The position numbers and the translations under genes were made by a program. Positions 1 through 12,640 of a DNA stretch of 64,000 nucleotides are shown here, piece by piece. The number at the start of each line of letters is the position of its first letter. The stretch's first letter is position 1. The notes under the pieces were generated by a model. That model searched no databases. It was not told the origin of the DNA and was given only the letters and a program-made list of their open reading frames with translations. This DNA comes from Symbiodinium kawagutii (Eukaryota > Sar > Dinophyceae > Suessiales > Symbiodiniaceae), in assembly GCA_009767595.1 (NCBI GenBank), contig VSDK01028676.1:152088-216087 (forward strand), in the 5' to 3' direction.

Positions 1-3000
1 TACACCTTTACTGATTTCTCATTTTTTGAGATGGTGTTCTGAAAAGCTTGATCGAAAGAGTGGTGGCATTTATCAACTGGCCGACTCATTCATTGTTTAT
101 AGAGGCAGCTGGCTCATACACGTGCAGTAGACATGTATCTAGTTGGCTGGTTTTGGATCAAAACCTTTGCAGCCCTTGTGTACCATCATCGAACATGGTA
201 TTCCCTCTGATTGTTGGCATTATCGCACATTATTGATTGATAAATCTTGATCAATAGCCAGTTCAATCAAATCTGCAGGTTGAGTGGTCAGTTGGAACCG
301 AGGCAGCATTTCGGCTCCAAAGACTTCTAAGATAGAATCAATCAACCAGGTGTTTTGCGTTGGTTTTCCATTGTTTAGCCATTAATTGACCATCATTTAA
401 CCATCACTTACCATGATGTCCAGGGGATCAAACCATGTAGCACAAACATGCCATGCGCCATGCATTCACACATAGTGGTGCGGAATCCGAAGTGACAACT
501 AGGCATACGCCAATGAGCCCAAGGTGAACCATGGCGAAACCCACACTGTTCCCTCAAAGGTCTGCTAGGGCAAGAGGGTCCAATGTTGTGGACATTAGGA
601 ATCTATCAGGTAGCTAACCCTGAGTTTATTGAATTAAGCATTATCAGCCATCACTATAAACAACCATTAAGCCGCGAATACACCATGGCTGATCATCCCT
701 TCTCATAGGTTCCTGCATTCATTTGCCACGCGCATACCATTCTCAACACAGCTGCAACACACTTATCCACTGCTGAGGGGCGGATGTTGGAACGTTGTCA
801 TCACCATCCTGGCGCCAGCACGCGTGGCAGGATTAACACGTTGCATCTTTGGCAAATTATTGATGCATCTGATCATTCAAACTTGTGTCAACGCAATGAT
901 CTTAGCTGAGTTTGTTGTCTTTCTGTTGAGTCTGCATACCGGATCATTACTTTTGACAAACGATCGCTTGATGGATCACGACAAACACAAACATATAAAG
1001 CACATCATTGACTATGAAAAAAAAAACGATCCAAACAACGGCTACCTTGAAATACAAAGAACTCATGCTGAACGTATGGCAGTGGGTCACACACACAAAT
1101 CCAGCTATATCAAATAATTATCTATGAAACAATTGGATATAGCAATGCTATGAACATTGGTATGGGTATCAACATCGGCCAAAGAAAAGGGAGCAACTGT
1201 ACAACACTAATATCAAACAAATGGTACTGCTGAATACCATATTGGTAATTGCGCACTAGCAACACAAGTGATAATACAATAGTGAATGAAACACAATCAA
1301 TGTGAATAATATGAGATAATTCATATGAGAATGTCAAAAATCATACTGGTACACAAGGTAACAGGTCTAATGAAAAAAGGCAAGGTTGCGAAGTTGATAT
1401 GTGCCAACTAAGCAAAATTAGTCTCAACCATTCCAAAGCGAACATAGAGCTTCAAGTTCGCCTGTCATTGACATGGTCCGGAAAGTAACAGCTGTAAGAA
1501 AAACTACTCATGGTTGGTTCAAACCACAACAAAACCTGGACTTGGAATAGATATATAATTTTATGCTGGAAATCATATGGATGGTGAATGAACGACCACT
1601 ACAAGCACGTCCTCATGCTGCTCAGCATGGAAAAACAACAGCAGTGTCCTATGATTATTGTGATTTCTGGTTGTTTCACGTATCTTGAGTTCAGGTTTTT
1701 CCACCTCACCTGCTGCGGTGCACTGTTGAAAAAGCCTGGCCTGGCTGGTCTCCCGTCGACAGATCGGGCCTCAGGAGGGCAGGAGCCAGCTTTGATGTCA
1801 CGGTATCCACCAATCTCAAAACAACAACAACTTCAGGAACAGCGATCATCATCAATAACTCATAACATAGTAGGACCATTGTTAACAACATCCTCTTCAT
1901 CATCATCAGCAGCATCATCAGCATCATCATTGTCGTCATCAAATAGAATGACTCGGAATCGGATGATCGTGTCCCGTGATGGGTCCCCGAATCCAAGATG
2001 GAAGATCGTGGTGGCGCAATGCGCCATGTCCAACAAGCTGGCTCAGGGGCCATGCGACATGCTCCAACGAGATCTGTGCATCCCTTCTGAAGGGTGCACG
2101 ATGGGTACTTGCCCTACAAGGTGGGTCACCAACCACTGACAGGCACTGACAGGTTGATTTATATTAACTTAGCTGGTCTAGAAATAGTCTAGAAACGAAC
2201 GCTACAAGAACATCAACGACATTTCTACGTAGAACCAATCCTTAGGGGTCAATGGAAAACTTCAGATTTCTGTGACGTCAAATCGAGATGGCAGTGATGC
2301 GATCTCTTAATGGCTTCATCACAACCGGATCCGGTGATGACTCTCGTACTGCCACATCTGCCAGGCAAGTGACACTGGGTGATGCGGTACTCGCCCGGCT
2401 GGAATGCAATCGGGCCTGAGGGGAGAACATGGCACAGGATGGATAACGTATTGGGTTCAAATTATCAATCTCTTGCGGGAGCAACCAATGCTGTGATTTC
2501 CACAAGAAGGGGGGTCCAAATAGAAAGTGAGCATACATAGACAGACAGACAGACAGACAGACAGATAGATCGATAGATAGATCGAAATAAATAGACAGAT
2601 AGATTGATGGATATATCCGAAATCATGTGTTTGGCATCTAACTTGTCCTCAGAACGTTTCCAACATTCTTTGAAAGCACTGCAGCCACGAAGAAAAAACA
2701 TAGATTTTGAGCTAGAGTTGCTACCGCAAAAAGGAAATCCCTCCGACCCTCCGGTGGTCGAACATGGAAAACACATGAAAATCCACTATTTGCAGATCCA
2801 CCATCTGTTGCCATGTTACCCTCTGGTAATCCAACATAGCACTGGACAATGCCACTAACGATTTTGCGTTGCCAGGTTGCCAGGTTGGATTCCCCAAGGC
2901 GTGTGGCTGATAGCATCATTGGCTTCGACCATCTCGGGTGATTCAACGCAGTGAATCAATGCCCTGGACCCAACACGGTCGCCGCTGGACCTAGCACAAA

Positions 3001-3079
3001 GCATTTCCAGCAAAACCTGACGCGACGGGGTGCTACAACCTATCGGCTCATGACGACTGGGGACTTTCCAATCTAACAT
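1..3079. other. Non-coding or intronic stretch
   Basis: TG/CA-rich unique and repeat-derived DNA. Small CpG-containing islands lie at about 1738-1795, 1965-2110 and 2290-2440 and could be exon pieces, but both strands are open in them and I do not call genes. Otherwise only the microsatellite at 2538 is notable. Confidence 0.5.
2538..2590. repeat. GACA/GATA tetranucleotide microsatellite
   Basis: AGACAGAC units pass into AGATAGAT units. Confidence 0.9.
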
Positions 3080-3170
3080 GGTGATTTCTCAAAATAGGGT
3101 ACCCCCAAATGGTTGGTCTATTCCTGTAAATCCTTCAGCAAGGATGATTTGAGGGTACCCTTGGTCTTAG
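3080..3170. mobile_element. Inverted-repeat element, family M1
   Basis: Left end GGTGATTTCTCAAAATAGGGTACCCCCAAA. The right side keeps GATGATTTGAGGGTACCC but has lost the outer end. Confidence 0.6.
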
Positions 3171-3288
3171 TGTAGGGTCCACCCTTCGCTTTGATCACAA
3201 ATGATCACAGTTGGAGCTGCTTTCACATAGTCTTGGGGTGGTCAACAACATAACACATAACACATTACTCGAAAGAGATCTATAATAA

Positions 3289-3392
3289 GTGGTTGGTGGT
3301 TGCAAGTCATCCCACAAATATCAGTCAATTAGCCAACAATCCCAAATACTTTAGGAAAAGTAATTGAAGAAACGGTTCAAACCACCAACTAG
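3289..3392. mobile_element. Inverted-repeat element, family M2, older copy
   Basis: Ends GTGGTTGGTGGTTGCAA and TTCAAACCACCAACTAG. The internal sequence is diverged and the flanking duplication is imperfect. Confidence 0.65.
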
Positions 3393-3399
3393 ATATATA

Positions 3400-5275
3400 A
3401 CCGTCGCCATGAAGTTAAATCGTTGGTCGATGACCAGGAGCTCATACCACAACTGGTGCCTGAACTGATACCCCAACGGGTGCAGCTGATGATTTCCTTT
3501 GCTGAACTGAGCCACAGGCTATTTGTTTGTTGCTGATGAATCCTGGCTGCCTAATCACCAAACATGAAACATGACTAACAAGTCACTAAGAGTTCCAAGA
3601 ATTACAGTGCCATCAAAATCTTTATTAGGACTCGTTCACTGGTTTCTGCTATCAACTCTAGAATAAACAATGGCTTACCCATGATACATGATGATACACC
3701 GAGCAGCTATTCTGAATCGCTTCCAGTCGCGCCCTCGCCTGTGTTGGCAATTCAGCTCAACCATGTCGGTGATGGTGTCCAAACAAATGGGACATTGTTG
3801 CAGTTCCTGCAACCATGGGAGGTTCTGGAGAATGGTTCAGTGCACCGGCAAGTCTTCCCGCTACTGTCCCGATTCTACCACCCAATGAGGCGATGGTGGT
3901 GCTGCTAAGCCTACCCTACCAAAGTTCCATATATGGTGGTTTGTTAAGTCATAGAGGTACACACAGTGCTCATCCAGCTTATTCATCTATATAGGTATCT
4001 AATGGTATCTAATGAATTCCAACCATAACTTTGGGGTACCCCCAGCTATCAAGAAACCACTATTTCTTGATTGAAACTGGGAACCTTTGTCGTCCCGAAT
4101 CGCCCTGGAAATCGCCCGAGTGGCCCACCACAGCAGTTCGCGCCGTGCAAGGTCTAGCTACAGGTACCGAAACGATCAACAAGGAGTGAAGAGATGCTGG
4201 GCGAAGATAGACAAACAAAAATAATAAGGTTTCAGGAATATTCAGATCATGGTGCAGCAGCTGACCGCAAAAAATGTAGGGTAGCCTCTCATTCAATGTA
4301 AGATCTCATGGGGAATTAGTTGTTGACAAGTCATGACATTTATGGAATTCTAATAGGGAAATTGATTGATTCCCAAATGCCATGCACTGAGAATTGTATC
4401 CCGGGGTAGACTGATGTACGTGTGGAATCCCGTTGCTTTCCTAAGAAAAAACGAGTAAGTGACAGATTCTCCACATGGCTTTGTGAGTGACAAATGAATT
4501 TACCAGCGAGTCCCCTGCTCATTTGCGGAGCTGTGTGGGCAAAACTGGCTCTGTGAGTTCTCAGGAGGGAACATCCTACCATGAATGGTCAGAACCCTCA
4601 TGGTAGCTCCGTAGCTCTCCTATTCAACGGGTAGAGCGGGATACCCTGGCTCCCAATCGCTCCTCCCCAAAAAACACTCAGCATCACATGACAAGTTCAC
4701 GTTTTGGGTTCATTCCTATCGATTCCTTGGCTTCCAGAGCCTGAGGAAAGCACAACTCCCAGCACTTTCAGCAGGTTCGTGCTCTGCTTGGAACTCTTGG
4801 GATGTCAATGGATGTTGGCGACCACCGCACGGAAAGCCACAACTAGAGAGGTACGGTATAAGAACAAAACACAAACACGAGTTTTGAGATGTTTTGAGGT
4901 TTCAAGACTGAACTGTTTCAATGCCTTACCAGCTCCACTGCACCATACCCCGATGAACCGACCGCACAGGTTTCTGGTGGCCAACTTTCTTTTGCAAGAA
5001 ACAGCTCTGAAGCCCTCCCACCGTCCTGATGGGATTGAGAACGGAGCCGTTCACCCTCGTGTCCACCCTGCAAACTGCATCATGTTTGAATGTTTGATTG
5101 GACAATGGCGATGATGACGAGAAATGCATAACAATGATGAGGATTGTCCACATAGTCAAGTATTTTCACGCTGATTACTGCTGTTGACGATGATTGTGGT
5201 GAAGGTGATTGGATCCTGACAATTACAGTATGCAATGGGACTCTCAATGACACTTAATTGAAACTTGTATTGATA
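3400..5275. other. Non-coding stretch, no recognised gene
   Basis: Holds a solo M1 end at 4030. A plus frame at 4704-5114 (136 codons) has poor composition and is not called. Nothing else seen. Confidence 0.5.
4030..4064. mobile_element. Family M1 right-end fragment
   Basis: TTTGGGGTACCCCC followed by TCAAGAAACCAC. No left end nearby. Similar solo ends lie at 15416-15450, 16940-16972 and 19246-19279. Confidence 0.5.
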
Positions 5276-5276
5276 T

Positions 5277-5380
5277 GGTGGTTTCTTGAAATAGGGATAC
5301 CCCTAAACCATTCATCCAGTTGTTTATAATTTGTAGTACCAATCATTTTGGGGCTCCCTACATGTATGTTGAGAATCCCC
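5277..5380. mobile_element. Inverted-repeat element, family M1
   Basis: Left end GGTGGTTTCTTGAAATAGGG and a degraded right end TTTTGGGGCTCCCTACATG...GTTGAGAATCCCC. Confidence 0.6.
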
Positions 5381-5476
5381 ATGCATCTTATGCAAAGAAA
5401 CGCCAGAAGCTTGCTGGAGTATCAGTCACACAAAGTGCAGCAAAAATAGAAACAACTCAGAGTTTTCCAATCTAAA

Positions 5477-5588
5477 CTGGTTGGTGGTTGCAACGTGTTT
5501 CATTTCACACGAACAAATATTTGTGAACCAACCATAATATCTGTCAAGAATAGGGCAAGTTTAAAACACGCTTAAAACCACCAACCAG
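5477..5588. mobile_element. Inverted-repeat element, family M2, older copy
   Basis: Ends CTGGTTGGTGGTTGCAA and TTAAAACCACCAACCAG, with a longer diverged interior. The flanking 4-mers are TAAA and TAGA. Confidence 0.65.
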
Positions 5589-5930
5589 TAGAGCATGTTT
5601 GCGCCTTTGTCTCAACATAACTGCCAGGAACGCAGACATAGATGCCACTGTAGCATATCCAAGTGTCGTGATGAGGCAAAGTGATGGTGAGAAGATGTGA
5701 GAAGTCTAGGCAGCGCAAACCATCATCAACAACTGAAACTTACAAGTCATCAGGGTGCTCTGGCAGGTTTCTTGTAACCATCATCCGTTGCTCTCATACT
5801 ACTTACTCCGCGGTGCCCCACATGAAACCACAACCAAACCACAATGCGCAGCGTGAATCACTTGTGGAAATCTACGAGTAAGTAGATCATCGACTTTGTC
5901 TTCCCAAAGCTTTCACCAGATCTTACGGCA

Positions 5931-6216
5931 ATGGATACCCTGAAGGGTACTGTACCCTGTACCCCTTCTGTTCAAACTACCTTCGGGTCACGGGTTCATG
6001 TCACCCCCGGGCAAGGGGACCCAGCACCAGCTGTCGACTCACCGGAGGTTGGATCCCCCAGCAGAGCCTCGGGAAAGAATTCCGAGAGGACCATCCTGGC
6101 ACAGCAAGCCACGGAACGTGCGCGCAGGGGATCCCATGGGATCCCTCCGATCCAGCGATGCCATGGAAAAACGTACCGTGACGAGCATCACAAAAACCAG
6201 GTGCAAACCAAGAACT
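5931..6216 (+). CDS. Open frame in a GC-richer island, strand uncertain
   Basis: The plus frame contains VTPGQGDPAPAVDSPEVGSP and ASGKNSERTILAQQATERAR. The minus frame is also open (DARHGTFFHGIAGSEGS). The plus frame is more hydrophilic. This is the one island where the plus strand looks better. No family recognised. Confidence 0.2.
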
Positions 6217-6734
6217 GGCAAGAACTGGTTTGAATGATTTTGAAAAATCATTCAAAATGAGCTGTTTATTGTTCGATAATGTGGGTTAGCTACTACTTTG
6301 GGATGGATTTTCAATGACTGTTTATTGTTTGATAAATCCATCCCAAGTCGTAGTAGTGAAGTAGCACCAACTCCCTCAGCTTTGGGGGGAAATCAACAAG
6401 CAGCTGAAAACCACCAAGCAAATGATTTTGAACGACACGAGAGTAATGATATGGATAGCTGGTTGCATTTTGTCCACCAGCTATGTTACCACCCCAAGGC
6501 ATGTAATCAAGACCTGTAGTCTAGACCGGGTCATCAGCCGATGCCATCGAACATGTACAGGATTTCTGTACTGTAATGTACTGAATGCAGTCCAGAATTC
6601 AGAATTTATTATTGGTTTCTCAATATCATACTCCGTTGGTGGGATAGAAAAAACATGTCACACACACACATTTCATCCTGATGTTCATCAAACACACAAC
6701 CATATATTATGATTGTCTCATCAAATTAATCGCC

Positions 6735-6867
6735 TTCCTCACCATCATCATTAGCATCGTCATCGTCATCATCGTCATCATCGTCATCATCGTCATCATC
6801 GTCATCATCGTCATCATGGTCATCATCGTCATCATCGTCGTCATCATCATCATCATCATCATCATCT
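6735..6867. repeat. ATC/GTC trinucleotide microsatellite
   Basis: Alternating CATCAT and CGTCAT units form a six-base period over about 130 bp. Confidence 0.9.
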
Positions 6868-7349
6868 CTACCCATCTCTACCCCTCCTGTTTCAAGAGTC
6901 TACACCTCTTATTGCTTGCTATGGCTGGACACCCAACCACACCCATCCCCGCAACGTGACCTGTGGTACCTGAGCCCCCTCAGCTGGGCCCCCAAACATA
7001 TGCCCCAAGGATTCGATGGACGCATGCAGCTCCGCAAAGTCGGAGCCGCTGAAGAAACTTTGCCCTAAAGACGAGCCGGGATGGTTAATGAATGGTTGGT
7101 GAATGGTGGGGTTGAATGGTTGGTGAATGGTTCGAACCTGTTGATAAATGATAATAGGATGATATGACTCAATCATGATTAATTAAGCTTGATCAGTAAT
7201 GCTCCATTGACAATGTTTGATCATGGCTGATCACGGCTATTCATGGTTTGCACAAAGTGCTCATGAAGAATGGTTCCAGGATTAACAAAGTGACTGCTGG
7301 TTGAGTCGTGGTTCATGGCCAACGCATTCCTATCATTTTCCGTTGTAAT

Positions 7350-7440
7350 CTGGTGGTTGAACCACCCCTATGAAAATATGCTCATCAACGAACCGCCGAC
7401 TATTCCAAGCCGGGGAAACAATGTCAAACCACCGTCCAAC
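7350..7440. mobile_element. Inverted-repeat element, family M2, degraded copy
   Basis: CTGGTGGTTGAACCACCCCTATGAAAATATG resembles the M2 left half in pieces, and GTCAAACCACCGTCCAAC is a degraded right end. Confidence 0.5.
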
Positions 7441-7581
7441 TCTTGTTGGTTCGCATATTCAACCGCATGTGTAACCATAGAATTCACCATGCTAAATCAT
7501 ATTCACCATAAAAACTCCCATGGATTCCCTGCTGTCCATAGAATTCACTAGGGCGGAACTCCTAGGCATTTCCTGCCCTCA

Positions 7582-7695
7582 TAGGAGATCCAATTCCGGC
7601 AGATCCTTGAGCTTCCCAGCGTGAGAGCCAACCAGCACGCTCCGCGGCGGAATCCTCGATGCCAAAGCCTCGAGAGGCGCTGGTTTTCCATGCAG
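7582..7695 (-). CDS. Exon-like island, unknown protein
   Basis: The minus frame reads HGKPAPLEALASRIPPRS and continues SVLVGSHAGKLKDLPELDLL with no stop until 7581. It is GC- and CpG-richer than its surroundings and well composed for a globular protein. The splice sites are not clear and I recognise no family. Confidence 0.3.
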
Positions 7696-8308
7696 ATCAC
7701 GGCACTGGTGCGTGAAAAAAATCCAGGAAGGAAGAAATAGTGAATGAAAGGTGACTACTGATGAAGATCCATGATGGTCTTCATGATGGTCTTCATGAGT
7801 TCATGAAATCATCTGGTGAGTCTGTCAGAGCCCTTCTTTTCATGGTTGATGATTAATGATGGTCAGGGAAGACTGCGATGCCGGGCGCCCCCTGGACACC
7901 GTGCGTCCCCTGGACACCGTGCGTCTGGGGGTTTGGTGGGATCACACGGCAGAAGATACCATGTCCAACATTTTTTCAAGTGGCTTCGGCATCATCACCA
8001 CATCAGCAATGTCAATGGGTGCAAATCTGATGTTCAGAACATGTGCTTTACAAATAAGATCGGTACCGGCAAATCGTGACCAACAGAATGCTTTCTATAC
8101 GACTGGAGAGACGCAATGTACTGCAATGTCATTCCTGGAAATTGTCTGAGCTTATCATGTTAGGAATGCCGGTCGCTTCTACTGTTCGCTTACTCAAGAA
8201 TACCAAAAACAAGTTTCCATCTACATGATTGAAAGGTCCGGAACAATCCTGGATAGACCACATAGCAGAATCCTGGACATCCAACATCATCGATCCATCG
8301 ATACAAGA

Positions 8309-8406
8309 CTGGTTGGTGGTTTCAACCCCCATGAAAAATATGAGTCAACCAACCAATTGTTAGTAACTACTAGGGAAAATAAAAAATGTTTGAAACCACC
8401 AACCAG
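8309..8406. mobile_element. Inverted-repeat element, family M2 (98 bp)
   Basis: Termini CTGGTTGGTGGTTTCAA and TTGAAACCACCAACCAG form a near-perfect inverted repeat. It is flanked by a 4-bp direct repeat AAGA. Same length and layout as the copies at 26694 and 32623. A MITE-like, non-autonomous DNA transposon is the simplest reading. No transposase is present. Confidence 0.8.
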
Positions 8407-8541
8407 AAGAAAATTGTCACCCTGCTCCTTGCCACTCAGCTGCAACGGATCGGCTCGGGCCCCGGACTGGTCAACTTCCGCCGCTTCTTCAGAATCTTGA
8501 CCTAGCGTCCGATGATCGCTCAGTCGAAGAACATCAGGCAT
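8407..8541 (-). CDS. Exon-like island, unknown protein
   Basis: The minus frame contains GQDSEEAAEVDQSGARAD and QLSGKEQGDNF, typical hydrophilic coding composition. Its downstream end runs directly into the M2 element at 8309-8406, which may mark the intron border or have disrupted the exon. Confidence 0.3.
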
Positions 8542-9534
8542 CCTTTGCCCTCAGCATACAAACCCAAAAGGTACCCTTGCAACTTACAACTGTGTTCTCT
8601 CATTCCCATAAAGGCAACAAAACTACATAGTTCATGCATGGTATGTTGGTCATACTCTTACGAGAGGTAAACTTGAAAGGAAACTAGTTGAATCATATAC
8701 AATGATTGGATCATAGTTATAGCTCTACACTGTGCTCTGAAGCAACATTCCAAATGCCGCTGTTTAATCTGAAGTTTTCATATTGTGGGTCTTGGAGTTT
8801 GGAGTCAGCTTCAAGTCAGGCTGTTGATACACAAGGGTGCCGCAGGTGCCCAACATGAATCGTTTCCCTGGTGCGGTGCAAAGATCTGCCATAGATCAGT
8901 TCAGAGATTCAGGTTGATCTCCAACAAAGGAACCACCATGACACCATACCCTCTCCGAAACATTTGTGCATGTTTGATCGATTCCTTTTGCAGGCTAGGC
9001 ATCCTGGGTTTCGAATGGTTTCATGCCATCATCTGTATGCACATACAGGGAGAATCGGGTTGACAATGTTTGTTGTGGTTGTGTAAAGGGTTGGACATCT
9101 TTGATTTTATTGAAACAGATTTGCTTGACCACACTTACTTGTTCAGCCTTCGGGGTCAGCAGCCATCATGGATTTTTGTTGGTCATCTCTACGTGCCTTC
9201 ATGGTACATAACCGTCAAGTCATCCACACCACCGTTGTCTTCATCGTTCTTGGCCCAACAAACGATGCTTGTGATAGCACTCACATGCGGATATCCGCTA
9301 ATCAGACATATATGTTAAAAATCGTACCATACTCATTATCAATTACAGTATTATCAGGTACAGTACATTGATTCAAATTGATTGCTTCACGTTTTGATCA
9401 ATCAAGTAATTGTCAAATACAAAAAAAACACATCAAAATACATATATATATATATACATATCTATAATGTACATCTTCACACATCAATATAAAGATAAAT
9501 ATGTACATATATTCAAAAAATATATACTACATCA

Positions 9535-9705
9535 TCAAGTATCGGTTACTTGCCCTTTTGATCCATCAACACAATGGCATAGCGTAGCGGACAGGGTGCC
9601 CTTGCAGGGGCTGGGACCCCCAGCGACGCCCACAGCGTTCCACACGGCGTACTTTCGGAGCTGATCCACCTGGCGCGCGGCGTGGATGGGATCTAGGACG
9701 TACAT
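9535..9705 (-). CDS. Exon-like island, unknown protein (56-codon frame)
   Basis: ATG at 9705 begins MYVLDPIHAARQVDQLRKYA, continuing VWNAVGVAGGPSPCKGTL before a less convincing tail. It is GC-rich within AT-rich sequence. No family recognised. Confidence 0.32.
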   Translation of the reverse strand: MYVLDPIHAARQVDQLRKYAVWNAVGVAGGPSPCKGTLSATLCHCVDGSKGQVTDT

Positions 9706-9990
9706 GGTACATTCCAGTTACCATTATAGAATAACTATAATGTTAATAGTATAGTAACTATTATTCTATAGTTTCTAGTAAATGGGAGTTTCATAATGGT
9801 AACCTATAGTGATATATTCCAGTTACCATAACCAGTAACTATAGTTGTAACCGGTTACTATTAGTAATAGTAACAATGTAGAAATGGTAGTTTCATAATG
9901 GATACCATTCTAGTTACATGGTAGCCAGCCGGTTTCTACGTTGTTGTTTGGGGCTGGTTACCTACTTCAAAGGCAACTGGAAATGTAGGG
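9706..9990. repeat. AT-rich nested palindromes related to family M4
   Basis: TTCCAGTTACCATTATAG and later TATTCCAGTTACCATAACCAG are followed by AACTATAGTT, GTAACCGGTTAC and ATAGTAACTATTATTCTATAG palindromes. It ends with GGCAACTGGAAATGTAGGG, resembling an M4 end. Probably stacked or self-inserted small elements. Confidence 0.6.
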
Positions 9991-10889
9991 TTGGTTATAT
10001 TGATGGCTACTAATGTTTGTTAATGGTTATTTTGTTGATGCTTACTTTGATGGCTATCAATGGCTATTCATCGTTGTTAATGGTCATAAATGGTCATTTT
10101 GATGGTCATGAATGACTTTTGATGATTTTAAATTGTTTTAAATAGTTACTCTAATGGTGACTTATGGCTATTAGTGGTTATTGGGTTTATTGAGCAGCTA
10201 ATCTAGATGGTTTGTAATGGCTATTCACCAGCTATACTACATGATCATTAATGATTCATTGTCATAATTCATGTTTACCAGCACTAGTTATTGCCGGTTA
10301 TCAAAGTATACAACAATATTCATTCAACAACTACCAGTTGATTGGACTGACATCGATTGTTGATGAATCTCCAAGTATCAATCTATTGCCAAGTCGATTG
10401 TCAGAAAATTTCAGCCGCGTTGGTGGAAACCAGCAACTCTCTAGAATGATCCAACCATAACTTGACTTCTTACTTAGAACCATCATGGTTCTCAGATCTT
10501 AGTTCCAAGGAATGACGTGACGAGGTCTTACTTCGAACCATTGAGTATTGGCAACATGATATATGATGAACCTGCACGGTTCAGGACCTTCCCAGCTCGA
10601 TAACCAATGATTCAAATTTGGTAAATTGCTGGGATGCCAAGATGGACTTCTTTACAACATGTAAAAAACATTATTTTTGAGGAGGTCAATCAACTATCAC
10701 TGCTGGATTTTCATGCGTTTTCCACTTCCAAGTTAGTTTACCAAAGGATCCATCAATAAGAGTTGGCTAAGTTGATTCTTTGGCAACAGGGCTGAGAGCT
10801 TTTGCGGCATCCGACTAGTCCAACTCCCATGGTTCATGCAAAATCCTCCGGGACCAACCTGCGAACCAACCAGCCAGCCAACCAACCAA

Positions 10890-11010
10890 TCAGCCAACTA
10901 ACCCACGTCGTTGGAATTTGATGTTCGGGCAGCCCTGGTCCTCACCTCCAGCAGAATGTCCACTAATTGCCTGCCACAGATTCAGCGCCCGAGGAAGGTT
11001 GCAGGACGAA
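10890..11010 (-). CDS. Exon-like island, unknown protein
   Basis: The minus frame contains CNLPRALNLWQAISGHSAGG and EDQGCPNIKFQRRG. A frame of about 40 residues with plausible composition. No family recognised. Confidence 0.25.
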
Positions 11011-11521
11011 TCGAAGAATGATTGATGATAGTGATTCTTGGCAAATGATTTGGAATTACTGAATATAGTAGTTTTTGGCCTCACACGATAGTGATCAAAG
11101 GAATTGGTTTTTGATAGGAATCATAGTGTGAGTAAGCAAACCTATGATTGATTTTGGTTAATAAGCTGGTTAGTATAGTGAGGGTACGTGCTGGTTAATC
11201 AAAATCATATCAGACTTTCCAGCCGCAACTACGCTCAGCTAAACACCTCTGCGACTAAGAGGAAACAGCCATGAGCCAATATGGGTCCTTCTGATTCGGG
11301 GAATCTGAGCCCTTCCACCCTATTCTAATCCCCAAATGACAAAGAAGCTGACCGATTCTTCCTTCTGGTGGATTTAAGTACCAAAGGACCCACGGAGCAA
11401 AACCGAACAGAAAAAACATGGATAAATTTGATCCTCACTATCCGCATCTATCCACGATGAAACCCACCATGAACCAACATGAAATCAAAAATGCGTCGCA
11501 TCTCACGCACAGGCTCGATGT

Positions 11522-11645
11522 GGCAGTGGGTCAAAACCCCGTAATTACCCCTGCTACCCCTATCATTAGCCGTTTCTTTTTCCGTATGAAATTGTTGGTG
11601 AATGTCCCCCATGAAATTGGTTGGTCAAAGCCTTGACCCATAGCA
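11522..11645. mobile_element. Inverted-repeat element, family M3
   Basis: Begins GGCAGTGGGTCAAAA and ends TTGACCCATAGCA. It is flanked by the 4-bp repeat ATGT. The interior has the family's CCCC-rich and ATTGGTTGGTCAA segments. Confidence 0.75.
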
Positions 11646-11653
11646 ATGTTGGA

Positions 11654-11790
11654 TCAAGGCGTATCCCACTCCCTGTGTTTCTCCGCACGCCTCAAAGCGT
11701 CGGCGCGTGCCGCACTACCTGCCACCATGGGAAACAAAAATTGGACCTGACGAAACCTCGGAACTGATTTACCTGCAAAAGATATGCGCA
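11654..11790 (-). CDS. Exon-like island, possible C-terminal exon, unknown protein
   Basis: Preceded by TATCTTTTGCAG, a good acceptor. The frame reads VPRFRQVQFLFPMVAGSAAR then ADALRRAEKHREWDTP and a stop. It adjoins the M3 element at 11522-11645, which lies just downstream. Confidence 0.3.
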
Positions 11791-12063
11791 GTTGCCTGAT
11801 TTGTGCCAAGGGGTTTACACTTACTTGTATGTACATGAATACATATATATATATATATAAATAAAAAACTAAATGTATTTATTCACATATCTTGAAAATA
11901 TCATTGCACATGTATACACACATAGTTCAATATACCTGTTACCTATTCAAACAAATACATATGACTAGGCCATGTCAACATACGTCCAACCACAATATAA
12001 AAACCTCCTGAGCACCCGGCCGCTATCATGTCAAGGGATTCGCCTGTTAGGACCGACTCTTGT

Positions 12064-12158
12064 CTGGTTGGTGGTTGAACCAACCCTGTGAAACACACGA
12101 GTCAACCAACCAACCATTGGTAAATACATTTGTGAAAATGAAAACCAGTGGACACCAG
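12064..12158. mobile_element. Inverted-repeat element, family M2, degraded copy
   Basis: Left end CTGGTTGGTGGTTGAACCA with the typical GAGTCAACCAACCA interior. The right end is reduced to AAAACCAG/GACACCAG. Confidence 0.5.
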
Positions 12159-12640
12159 CCAGTTTGAAGCCAAAGGAAAACAAACGTAAATTACACATCT
12201 CGATTAACATCCAACCGCGGTGGACTAACAAAACAAATCATGCCCCTAGGCATCTACATTCATAACAGTATCAAAAAATTAACAAAAAAATTCATAAAAC
12301 ATTATTTAAGTAAAAATGAAAAATATCAAAAGTGATATCTAACATACACTGCAAAAAAAGAAAAACAGTAAAACACCAGTAATTGAATCACAAAGCCCCC
12401 AAATGATCCATTTTACAAACTATTGATGGTGATAAACCAGAAAGTTTTCAAACTTCCCCATGAGGAAAAAAAATTGTTTAACCGTTTTTGTTGGTGATTG
12501 TGGTGTGTTCATGGCCAACATTCATCCGTTACAACTAGCCACCAGGTTGGTGTTACCATCATTTTCAATATCACCAAACTTGATCCAATATTGATCTGCC
12601 ACACTGCATTCTCATTTATGACCAAATGTACATAAAAATA
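12140..12640. repeat. Dispersed repeat, diverged partner of 15140-15690
   Basis: Shares long similarity with 15140-15690. Both start with a block containing CATCTCGATTAACATCCA and AACAAAACAAATCATG, and later a block with TGATGGTGATAAACC, TTGTTGGTGATT and GACCAAAT. Spacing differs, so indels separate them. The short minus-strand frames in both (LGWMLIEM-like) are shared but not convincing genes. Confidence 0.75.
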